NCBI GenBank assembly: GCA_045599345.1
Contig: JAZRVV010000052.1
Span: 13,209-77,208 of the forward strand
From: UBA1227 sp045599345
GTDB lineage: Bacteria; Bacillota; Clostridia; Oscillospirales; Acutalibacteraceae
Direction of reading: 5' to 3'
DNA length: 64,000 bases
Shown: positions 33,424-41,673 of the stretch, piece after piece
Position numbering within the stretch: the stretch's first letter is position 1
Layout: each line of letters begins with the position of its first letter
Made by a program: the position numbers and the translations under genes
Notes under the pieces: generated by a model
What the model was told of the DNA's origin: nothing
The model's input: only the letters and a program-made list of their open reading frames with translations
Databases searched by the model: none

Positions 33424-36057
33424 ATGGGTGAGTTTACACCGATGATGCAACAATATTTGCAAACCAAGGAACAGTACAAAAATGAAATACTATTTTATCG
33501 TCTCGGCGACTTCTATGAGATGTTCTTTGAGGATGCAAAGATTGCATCGCGCGAGCTTGACCTTGTCCTTACTGGTAAGGACTGTGGTCAAGAGGAACGC
33601 GCGCCAATGTGCGGCGTGCCTTTCCACGCTGCTGACTCATACATTGCAAGACTTGTAGCCAAGGGCTACAAGGTTGCAATCTGTGAGCAGCTCGAGGACC
33701 CCGCTGCCGCAAAAGGTATTGTAAAGCGTGGCGTAATTCGAATTGTTACTCCTGGTACAGTTATCGAGTCCGCTATGCTTGATGAGACCAAAAACAATTA
33801 TCTCTGTTGCGCATGCGCAGATGAGCATGAGGTTGGGCTCTCGTTTGTGGATGTATCCACAGGCGCCGCCTTTGCCACAACTGTCTCATCGGACTTTGGT
33901 GGAGCAGAGGTGCTCAACGAGCTCGGCAGGTTCACCCCAACCGAGGTAATTGCAAATGAGGCTGCAGGAAAAGTAGCAGGCCTCATGGAGTATGAAAAGC
34001 GTGTTGAGTCAGTGAAAATTCAATTCTATGACGATGCAATGTTTGATTACTCAACTGCAGAGACTACATTGATCAAGCACTTTGCTTGTTCACTTGATGA
34101 TTTGGGCCTTGGTTCCAAGTCGTCAATAGTGGCACTTGGTGCAGCTCTTGCATATCTTAGGGATATGCAAAAGACAGAGCTCGCTAATATTAGAGCTATA
34201 AACTACTACACAGACGAGAAGTACATGCGACTTGATTTTTCTGCAAGGCGCAATCTCGAACTTGTTGAGACAATGCGAAATCGCGATAAGCGTGGTTCGC
34301 TCCTTTGGGTTCTTGACAAGACTAAAACTGCGATGGGCAAGAGACTGCTTCGCTCATATATTGAGCAGCCACTCGTATCCCCAGCAGGAATTATCAGGAG
34401 ACAAAATGCAGTAGCATTCCTTATCGACCACTTAGAGGTTCGAGATGAGATTGCAAATTATCTCACTGGCGTCCATGATATGGAACGCCTTATCACCCGT
34501 ATTTCATACGGCACGGCAAACGCCCGTGAACTTCGCTCACTCTATGAGACAGTTTCCCTGCTCTCGCCAATCAAGGACTTGATTGCGGGTGAGACAACTG
34601 AACTGATTTCATCTATTGAGCAAAATATTGATCCACTAAATGATGTGCTCGATTTGATTGACACAGCAATTTCAGAGGACCCACCTTTCTCTGTTAGAGA
34701 AGGTGAAATGATTAAACCGGGATATAGTGAAGAACTCGACTCGCTCCGCGAGATAGTAAATGGAGGCAAGGGATATCTTGCCAAAATCGAAGCGGATGAG
34801 CAGGAACGTACCGGAATCAAAAAACTTAAAATCGGATATAACCGAGTATTCGGATATTATATTGAAGTTTCCAACTCCTTTAAGGACCAGGTCCCAGAGG
34901 AGTACATAAGGAAGCAAACTCTTGCAAACTGCGAGAGGTATATAACTGGGGAGCTCAAGGAACTTGAGTCCAAGGTGCTCGGAGCACAGGAGCGTATCAC
35001 ACGACTTGAGTATGAACTCTTCTCAAGTGTCCGTGACACAGTTGCGGCTCAGCTCGACCGTGTTCAGCGCACAGCCAACGCTGTGTCAGAGCTTGATGTC
35101 CTTTGCTCGTTTGCCAAGGTTTCAAATGATAACAACTACACAAGACCAGAGATAACTGAGTCTGGTGTGATTGAGATAAAGGATGGCCGTCATCCTGTTG
35201 TTGAGAAGATGCTTGACGGTTCACCGTTTGTTCCAAACGATACTCTTCTTGATTGCAAGGATAATTTGGCTGCAATCATCACTGGCCCTAACATGGCTGG
35301 TAAGTCGACTTATATGCGACAGGTTGCGCTCATCGTTGTAATGGCACAAATCGGTTGCTTTGTACCAGCATCCTTTGCCAAGGTCTCAATTTGCGACAGC
35401 GTGTTTACGCGTGTCGGCGCATCGGATGACCTTGCATCTGGCCAATCAACATTTATGGTTGAGATGACAGAGGTTGCAAGCATTCTCAAGAATGCTACAA
35501 GCAACAGTCTTGTAATACTTGACGAGATTGGCCGTGGCACATCTACCTTTGACGGTATGAGTATCGCTCGTGCAGTGCTTGAGTATGTCTGCTCCAAAAA
35601 AATTGGAGCCAAGACACTCTTTGCAACTCACTACCACGAGCTTACTGACCTTGAGGATGAAATCCCAGGTATCAGGAACTATAACATCGCTTGTAAAAAG
35701 CGTGGGGATGACATAATCTTCCTTCGCCGCATCGTACCGGGTCCTGCTGATGGCAGTTATGGTATTGAGGTAGCAAAGCTTGCCGGCGTACCAAACCCAG
35801 TAGTAAAGCGCGCACGTGAGGTGCTTGAGGAGATAGTTCAGCTCCAGCTTGGGGCAACTCGTGAAGCGACAGCAATTGCCAAGACGCTTGAAAGCGTTGA
35901 CGACTACTATGGCGGTGCGGATGATGTCCAAATGTCATTTGCAGGAGCTGCAAGCAATGCGATTGTCGAGGAACTTAAGACACTCGACGTCAACACATTG
36001 ACTCCAATTGAGGCAATGCAAAAACTCTATGACCTTGCCAAGAGGGCAAAGGAATAA
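33424..36057 (+). CDS. mutS: DNA mismatch repair protein MutS
   Basis: 877 residues. The N-terminal mismatch-reading domain begins TPMMQQYLQTKEQYKN and has the FYEMF motif (LGDFYEMFFEDA), whose Phe stacks on the mismatch. The C-terminal ATPase has Walker A GPNMAGKSTYMRQ near 622, Walker B ILDEIGRGTSTFDG near 700 and ATHYHEL. This is the MutS1 type. GGAGGC ribosome site. It is followed 20 bases later by mutL. Confidence 0.98.
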   Translation: MGEFTPMMQQYLQTKEQYKNEILFYRLGDFYEMFFEDAKIASRELDLVLTGKDCGQEERAPMCGVPFHAADSYIARLVAKGYKVAICEQLEDPAAAKGIVKRGVIRIVTPGTVIESAMLDETKNNYLCCACADEHEVGLSFVDVSTGAAFATTVSSDFGGAEVLNELGRFTPTEVIANEAAGKVAGLMEYEKRVESVKIQFYDDAMFDYSTAETTLIKHFACSLDDLGLGSKSSIVALGAALAYLRDMQKTELANIRAINYYTDEKYMRLDFSARRNLELVETMRNRDKRGSLLWVLDKTKTAMGKRLLRSYIEQPLVSPAGIIRRQNAVAFLIDHLEVRDEIANYLTGVHDMERLITRISYGTANARELRSLYETVSLLSPIKDLIAGETTELISSIEQNIDPLNDVLDLIDTAISEDPPFSVREGEMIKPGYSEELDSLREIVNGGKGYLAKIEADEQERTGIKKLKIGYNRVFGYYIEVSNSFKDQVPEEYIRKQTLANCERYITGELKELESKVLGAQERITRLEYELFSSVRDTVAAQLDRVQRTANAVSELDVLCSFAKVSNDNNYTRPEITESGVIEIKDGRHPVVEKMLDGSPFVPNDTLLDCKDNLAAIITGPNMAGKSTYMRQVALIVVMAQIGCFVPASFAKVSICDSVFTRVGASDDLASGQSTFMVEMTEVASILKNATSNSLVILDEIGRGTSTFDGMSIARAVLEYVCSKKIGAKTLFATHYHELTDLEDEIPGIRNYNIACKKRGDDIIFLRRIVPGPADGSYGIEVAKLAGVPNPVVKRAREVLEEIVQLQLGATREATAIAKTLESVDDYYGGADDVQMSFAGAASNAIVEELKTLDVNTLTPIEAMQKLYDLAKRAKE

Positions 36058-36077
36058 TCTAAAGTGAGGTGAACACC

Positions 36078-37901
36078 GTGTCCAAGATAACAGTTCTTCC
36101 AAAGCATATGGCAGACCTTATCGCCGCTGGCGAGGTCGTTGAACGTCCTGCGTCTGTCGTTAAGGAACTTATGGAGAACGCAATTGACGCAGGTGCCACC
36201 GAACTTACAGTTGAAATAAAACGTGGCGGTATCACATACATCCGCATTACGGACAATGGCTCGGGTATCGAGCGCGATGATATCCGCAACGCGTTCAAGA
36301 GCCACGCGACAAGCAAGATAAAGACTGAGGAGGATCTCCTCGGTATTGGCACATTGGGCTTCCGTGGTGAGGCACTTGCCTCTATTGCCGCAGTATCAAG
36401 GGTTGATGTGCTCACCTGCACAGCGGAGGATGACATTGGTACAGTCTTTAAAATTGAGGGTTCTGAGGAAGTCCTCCTTGATGATGCAGGCTGTCCACGT
36501 GGTACAACTATCATCGTACGCGACATCTTCTATAACACTCCGGCTCGAATGAAGTTCCTCAAAAAGGATGTTACAGAGGGCAATTCAGTTGCGGGCGTAG
36601 TTGACCGTATTGCACTATCACATCCCGAAATATCAATCCGTTTTATCCGTGACGACAAACAGGTCCTTGTTACAAAAGGCGATGGAAACTTAAGCAGTAC
36701 AATCTATTCAGTGTTTGGCAAGGACTTTTCCAACACCCTTGTGTCGACTCAGTACGAGCTCGACGGAATTGGTGTTGAGGGCTTTGTGTCATTGCCAGTT
36801 GGCGCCCGCGCCAATCGCTCGATGCAGTTCTTCTTCCTAAACGGAAGACTGGTCAAGAGCGTCACTGCGCAGGCCGCACTTGAGCAGGCATACAAAAACA
36901 GCATCATGGTGGGCAAGTTCCCAGCATGTGTTTTAAATATCACTACACCACTTAATTTTGTTGATGTAAATGTGCATCCGGCAAAGACAGAGGTTCGCTT
37001 TGAAAATGAAAAGCGAGTATTTGATGCTATATATTACGCAACCAAGATGGCTATCGATGAAAAGGATAAGCCAAACAAACTTGATCTTTCAAAAATGGAT
37101 TTAAAAGCTGAGGCATCAAATCCTTTTATCAAGGAATCAAGTAAAACTTACGAACAGACTACAATCACTGAACTGCCAAAGCGCAAAGAGAATTTCTGGG
37201 CAACAGAACTCCCACCACAGCAACCAAAGCGTGAGGCACCAGTACCATATAAGCGACAGCAGGAAGCAAAGCAAATCCCAGTGGCTCCACCGAAACCGGA
37301 GCCAGTGGAAGTATTGCCAAACTACCGAGTAATCGGTGAGGCTTTCGACACATATATCATTGTCGAGATGGATGGCAAGATACTCCTGATTGATAAACAT
37401 GCTGCTCACGAGCGTATGCTTTTTGAAAAGTTAAAAGCAGAGGCTTCTCGTGAGGCAAGCGTTGAGGGAGTCAAGTCACAGGTGCTGCTAGCCCCTGTTG
37501 CTGTAACCCTCTCAAAAGAGGAGTACTCAGTGCTCCTTCAAAACACGGATATCCTACAGGATGCTGGTTTTGATATTGGCGACTTTGGTGATGGCACTGT
37601 GGTAGTAAGGGAAGTACCAGTAATGCTGATCAATGATGATGTGAAATCACTCATCCAGGAAATGGCTGGTTACCTTTTAACTTCACAGGACCCAACGCCA
37701 GAGAAACTCGATTGGATATATCACAATACGGCCTGCAGGGCCGCAATCAAGGGCGGTGACAAAACAACTGCAATCGAACTTGATAAGTTCGTAAATCAGT
37801 TGCTTTTGAACCCAGACATCAGGTATTGCCCACACGGCAGGCCTGTACTTATTGAGATGAGCCGTTCGGATTTGGAAAAACAATTCGGACGCACACTATA
37901 A
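36078..37901 (+). CDS. mutL: DNA mismatch repair protein MutL, endonuclease type
   Basis: 607 residues. The GHKL ATPase has ELMENAIDAGAT, ITDNGSGI and GTLGFRGEALASIAAVS. A Pro-rich linker (about 345-415) leads to the C-terminal domain. There DKHAAHERMLFE near residue 440 matches the metal-binding endonuclease motif D-x-H-A-x-x-E-R-x-x-x-E, and ACRAAIKGGDK and CPHGRP supply the other zinc-site elements. MutL is therefore probably the nicking enzyme of mismatch repair here, as in organisms without MutH. The start is GTG at 36078, preceded by GTGAGGTGA. Confidence 0.96.
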   Translation: MSKITVLPKHMADLIAAGEVVERPASVVKELMENAIDAGATELTVEIKRGGITYIRITDNGSGIERDDIRNAFKSHATSKIKTEEDLLGIGTLGFRGEALASIAAVSRVDVLTCTAEDDIGTVFKIEGSEEVLLDDAGCPRGTTIIVRDIFYNTPARMKFLKKDVTEGNSVAGVVDRIALSHPEISIRFIRDDKQVLVTKGDGNLSSTIYSVFGKDFSNTLVSTQYELDGIGVEGFVSLPVGARANRSMQFFFLNGRLVKSVTAQAALEQAYKNSIMVGKFPACVLNITTPLNFVDVNVHPAKTEVRFENEKRVFDAIYYATKMAIDEKDKPNKLDLSKMDLKAEASNPFIKESSKTYEQTTITELPKRKENFWATELPPQQPKREAPVPYKRQQEAKQIPVAPPKPEPVEVLPNYRVIGEAFDTYIIVEMDGKILLIDKHAAHERMLFEKLKAEASREASVEGVKSQVLLAPVAVTLSKEEYSVLLQNTDILQDAGFDIGDFGDGTVVVREVPVMLINDDVKSLIQEMAGYLLTSQDPTPEKLDWIYHNTACRAAIKGGDKTTAIELDKFVNQLLLNPDIRYCPHGRPVLIEMSRSDLEKQFGRTL

Positions 37902-37914
37902 AGGAGAGACAAAT

Positions 37915-40017
37915 ATGGGCACAACAAACATCCCTGGAATTTTCGGCAGCCTCGTTTTTAACGAGGAAGTAATGCACGAAAAGCTCCCAAAGGAAACATA
38001 TGATGCACTAAACAAGTGCATAGAGGACAACAAACCGCTGACATTTGAAATTGCACAGTCTGTTGCCTCTTGTATGAAGTCATGGGCAGTAGAGAAGGGT
38101 GCAACACACTACACCCATTGGTTCCAGCCAATGACTGGCATCACTGCTGAAAAGCATGACAGCTTCATCACACCTGTTGGTGAAGGCAAGATTATTATGG
38201 ACTTCTCGGGCAAAGAACTCATTCAATCAGAGCCTGATGCAAGTTCATTCCCAAGTGGCGGACTTCGCGCCACATTTGAAGCACGCGGCTATACAGCATG
38301 GGACCCAACATCTTATGCTTTCATCAAAGACCGCACACTTTGCATACCTTCCATCTTTTGCTCATACGGTGGACAGGTACTTGATAAGAAGACACCTCTT
38401 CTTCGCTCTCTCCAGGCACTAAACAAACAGTCTCTTCGAGTTCTTAACTGCCTCGGCAATGAGACTGGTGCCACACACGTAGATGCTTTTGTCGGTGGCG
38501 AGCAGGAGTACTTCCTGATTGATCGCGACCTCTACAATAAGCGTGAGGACCTCCGCCTCTGTGGCCGCACACTTTTCGGTGCGCGCCCTCCAAAGGGACA
38601 GGAGATGGAGGACCATTACTTTGGAACAATCAAGCCACGTGTTAAGGCATTTATGGATGACCTTGATGTTGAGCTTTGGAAACTTGGCATTTATGCCAAG
38701 ACCGAGCACAACGAGGCGGCTCCAGCTCAGCACGAGCTTGCGCCTATATATGCACTCGCAAATACTGCGACAGATCAGAACCAGCTCACAATGGAGATAA
38801 TGAAGACTGTTGCAATTCGCCACAACCTTGCATGTCTCATCCATGAGAAACCATTTGCTGGAATTAATGGTTCTGGTAAGCATAACAACTGGTCTGTATC
38901 AACTAACACTGGTGTTAACCTCTTTGATCCTGGCAAGGCTCCAGCAGAGAACACACAGTTCCTCCTCTTCCTCTCCGCCGTTATCAAGGGCGTAGATGAA
39001 TATCAGGACCTCCTTCGTGTCTCAGCAGCCAGCCCATCAAATGACCACCGCCTCGGTGGAAACGAAGCACCACCTGCCATCGTTTCCCTCTACCTCGGCG
39101 ACGAGCTTGGCGCAGTTGTTGATGCAATTGAAAATGATGAGAAGTTTGAGGCAACAGAGAAGAAGGTAATGAAGTCAGGCGTCAAGGTTATCCCACGCTT
39201 TGACAAGGACACATCAGACAGGAACAGGACTTCACCATTTGCATTTACAGGTAACAAGTTCGAATTCCGTATGGTGGGTTCATCAGCTTCTCTTAGCACA
39301 CCAAACGTTGTTCTTAACACAATGCTTGCTGAGGAACTCTCACAGTTTGCTGACAGGCTTGAAAACTGTGACAACATTGAAATTGAATCATGGAACATCA
39401 TCTCCGAGACATTAAAGGAGCATGGACACATTGTCTTTAATGGCAACAACTATTCAGAGGAATGGATAGAGGAAGCAAAGCGCCGTGGCCTCAAAAATTT
39501 AAAGACCACAGCAGATGCAGTACCTGCTTACCTTGATGAGAAGAACATAGAACTCTTTGCAAAGCACAAGATTTACACTCGTGAGGAACTTGAGTCCCGA
39601 TACGAGATTACTCTTGAGACATATTGCAAGAGCATGCATATCGAAGCAGTAACAATGCTCGATATGGTCAAGAAGGACATTACACCTGCAGTTTGCAAGT
39701 ACATGGGTATTCTTGCAAGCACAATCAATTCAAAGCGTCAGGTTTCAAAGAACCTCCCATGCAAACTTGAGAGTGACCTTCTTGAGAAACTTTCAAACAA
39801 CGCTGACAAACTTGACGGGGCATCAAAGAAACTTGCCGATGACATTGTCAAGGCAGACAAGATTTTGGATGTAACAGAACTCTCTTGCTACTACAGGGAT
39901 ACAATCCTTGCGGATATGGAAGCACTTCGCACTTATGCGGACATCCTTGAGAGCAATACAGCAAGTGAGTATTGGCCATATCCAACATACACTGATTTGC
40001 TTAACAGCGTAGTATAA
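37915..40017 (+). CDS. glnN: type III glutamine synthetase
   Basis: 700 residues, the length of GSIII. The N-terminus (FGSLVFNEEVM), THYTHWFQPMTG, EKHDSFI and GGLRATFEARGYTAWDP are GSIII signatures; active-site elements GGEQEYFLID, KTEHNEAAPAQHE and SVSTNTGVNLFDPG follow. It makes glutamine from glutamate, ammonia and ATP, and in anaerobic gut bacteria is often the main glutamine synthetase. AAAGGAGAG precedes the ATG. No GlnR-type site is seen; it lies 13 bases behind mutL and may be read from the same transcript. Confidence 0.97.
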   Translation: MGTTNIPGIFGSLVFNEEVMHEKLPKETYDALNKCIEDNKPLTFEIAQSVASCMKSWAVEKGATHYTHWFQPMTGITAEKHDSFITPVGEGKIIMDFSGKELIQSEPDASSFPSGGLRATFEARGYTAWDPTSYAFIKDRTLCIPSIFCSYGGQVLDKKTPLLRSLQALNKQSLRVLNCLGNETGATHVDAFVGGEQEYFLIDRDLYNKREDLRLCGRTLFGARPPKGQEMEDHYFGTIKPRVKAFMDDLDVELWKLGIYAKTEHNEAAPAQHELAPIYALANTATDQNQLTMEIMKTVAIRHNLACLIHEKPFAGINGSGKHNNWSVSTNTGVNLFDPGKAPAENTQFLLFLSAVIKGVDEYQDLLRVSAASPSNDHRLGGNEAPPAIVSLYLGDELGAVVDAIENDEKFEATEKKVMKSGVKVIPRFDKDTSDRNRTSPFAFTGNKFEFRMVGSSASLSTPNVVLNTMLAEELSQFADRLENCDNIEIESWNIISETLKEHGHIVFNGNNYSEEWIEEAKRRGLKNLKTTADAVPAYLDEKNIELFAKHKIYTREELESRYEITLETYCKSMHIEAVTMLDMVKKDITPAVCKYMGILASTINSKRQVSKNLPCKLESDLLEKLSNNADKLDGASKKLADDIVKADKILDVTELSCYYRDTILADMEALRTYADILESNTASEYWPYPTYTDLLNSVV

Positions 40018-40023
40018 AAATAC

Positions 40024-40064
40024 AGTCAGTTCGAAATCCATCCTGACTTAAAACAAAACTAGGG
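40024..40064 (+). promoter_or_regulatory. candidate preQ1-I riboswitch before queT
   Basis: A 6-bp stem AGTCAG/CTGACT (40024-40029 with 40043-40048) closes a 13-base loop TTCGAAATCCATC and is followed by an A-rich tail TAAAACAAAACTAGGG (40049-40064) that runs into the ribosome site. This is the compact layout of class I preQ1 riboswitches (stem, C-containing loop, A-rich tail ending in the Shine-Dalgarno). Loop TCC and the GGGA after the tail could form the pseudoknot. The next gene is queT, a queuosine-precursor transporter component, as expected for the ligand. Binding would block translation. Confidence 0.62.
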
Positions 40065-40075
40065 AAGTGAACAAT

Positions 40076-40600
40076 TTGAAGAACAACAGTAGCGACAAGA
40101 CGTTTAATCTCGTCTTATCCGGCATCATTGCGGCAATCTATTTTGTACTTGGCCTTTTGACATCTCTCCTTGGTCTCTCTTTTGGGCCAATCCAGTTTAG
40201 GATATCGGAGGCTCTCTATTTAGTATTTCTAGATAGCCCTGCAATGATACCAGGAATGGTAATAGGATGCGCAGTGACTAATCTGTTTAGCCCATATGGG
40301 ATGATAGATGTCCTAGTTGGTTCTATTGCGACCCTGCTTTCAGCAGTTGTCGCATACAAGGCGCGCGCCGTAATGGTTAAAAAGGTGCCTTGGCTTTCGA
40401 TGCTGGCACCAGTCGTTTTTAACGCATTGATCGTCGGCGCCGAAATTGCAGTAATTCAAACTGCTGGTAAGGCAACCTTGGTGACATTCGTCGTGATGAT
40501 GGCACAGGTTGCAGTTGGCGAGATAGCAGTGGTTGCATTCGGATATTTTTTAAGAAATGTTTTAAATTCAAATAAAACAAAAAGGGGTAATAAGCTATGA
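40076..40600 (+). CDS. queT: QueT family queuosine-precursor transporter component
   Basis: 174-residue membrane protein with about five helices. NLVLSGIIAAIYFVLGLL, FGPIQFRISEALYL and GCAVTNLFSPYG are hallmarks of QueT, a substrate-binding (S) subunit of ECF-type vitamin transporters. I favour the TTG at 40076, which lies suitably after AGGGAAG; GTG at 40067 overlaps that site. The shared ECF energising subunits are not in the window. It opens the long operon to the GGDEF gene and is probably controlled by the preQ1 element ahead of it. Confidence 0.88.
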   Translation: MKNNSSDKTFNLVLSGIIAAIYFVLGLLTSLLGLSFGPIQFRISEALYLVFLDSPAMIPGMVIGCAVTNLFSPYGMIDVLVGSIATLLSAVVAYKARAVMVKKVPWLSMLAPVVFNALIVGAEIAVIQTAGKATLVTFVVMMAQVAVGEIAVVAFGYFLRNVLNSNKTKRGNKL

Positions 40601-41670
40601 AAAAGACATACGTAGGTTGGCAAGAGGCCGACTATGTAAGCGCTCAAAAAGAGTACACAGAGTCTACTCCAATGTTTGGCAAAGATGGTGAACTTCTTTG
40701 CCCAGGTTATGCAAAGCATAATGTGTTTGAGTATGACCGCAACAAGGTAAAGCACACAATGCGCCGCAAGGAGTGGGATTTCTATCAGCTCTCTGACGGC
40801 AACTACATGATTCAGCTTAGCTTTGCTAACATCTCACTTGGCGGTTACGTATCACTTGTTCTTGTTGATATCAGAAACGGCAAGACAATTTTTGAAGATA
40901 TGAACCTCTTTATTGGTCAGACAAACAAGTATGCACTCCCACCAAAGGGTGACGTTCCAAACAACGTACACTTCAAGGTAGGTAAGGCAGAGTTTGAATT
41001 TGACACAACAAAGGAGAAGAGAACTATTTGGTTCAAGTCTCCAAAGTCAGAGTGTCATTTCGTACTTGACCAGTATGAGGATCACGAGAACATTACTACT
41101 GTTCTCCCATTTGAGGGTCATCCAGATCGTTACTTTATGACAACAAAGCAGATGTGCATGCCAGCAGATGGCTTTGTAAAGTATGACGGACAGGAATACA
41201 AGTTTACTAAGGATACAACATTTGGTAGCCTTGACTGGGGCCGTGTATGCACACCATACAGCCTTGTTTGGTACTGGGGTTCTGGTTCAACATACATCGA
41301 TGGTCCAGATGGTAAAAAGCACACATTTGGCTTTGAAATCACATGGGGCATTGGCGATGAGCGCAATGCAACAGAGACAATGATGTTCTATGATGGCAAG
41401 GGTCACAAGTTTGAAGCAGTTGATGTTGAGACTTTCCCAAAGCCTGATAAATATATGGAGCCATGGAAGTTCATCTCACGCGATGGTCGTTTCAACCTTA
41501 CAATGACTCCTTTCTATGATCATCACTCAGACCTCAATGTACTTGTTATGCGTATGCATAGCCATCAGGTTCATGGTATGTGGAATGGCACAGTTACCCT
41601 TGATGACGGTACAGTATTAGAGATTAAAGATATGTACGCTTTCTGCGAATACGTAGAGAATAGATGGTAA
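40597..41670 (+). CDS. DUF2804 domain-containing protein
   Basis: 357 residues matching DUF2804 along most of its length: VGWQEADYVSA-type N-terminus, KRKEWDFY-like RRKEWDFYQLS, LSFANISLGGYVSLVLVD, FGSLDWGRVCTPY and W-rich YWGSGSTY. The family resembles lipocalin-like hydroxyneurosporene synthase/DUF2804 beta-barrels and has no assigned reaction. No signal peptide. It overlaps queT by four bases and precedes the signalling genes by three bases. Codon use is of the highly expressed type. Confidence 0.82.
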   Translation: MKKTYVGWQEADYVSAQKEYTESTPMFGKDGELLCPGYAKHNVFEYDRNKVKHTMRRKEWDFYQLSDGNYMIQLSFANISLGGYVSLVLVDIRNGKTIFEDMNLFIGQTNKYALPPKGDVPNNVHFKVGKAEFEFDTTKEKRTIWFKSPKSECHFVLDQYEDHENITTVLPFEGHPDRYFMTTKQMCMPADGFVKYDGQEYKFTKDTTFGSLDWGRVCTPYSLVWYWGSGSTYIDGPDGKKHTFGFEITWGIGDERNATETMMFYDGKGHKFEAVDVETFPKPDKYMEPWKFISRDGRFNLTMTPFYDHHSDLNVLVMRMHSHQVHGMWNGTVTLDDGTVLEIKDMYAFCEYVENRW

Positions 41671-41673
41671 TTT

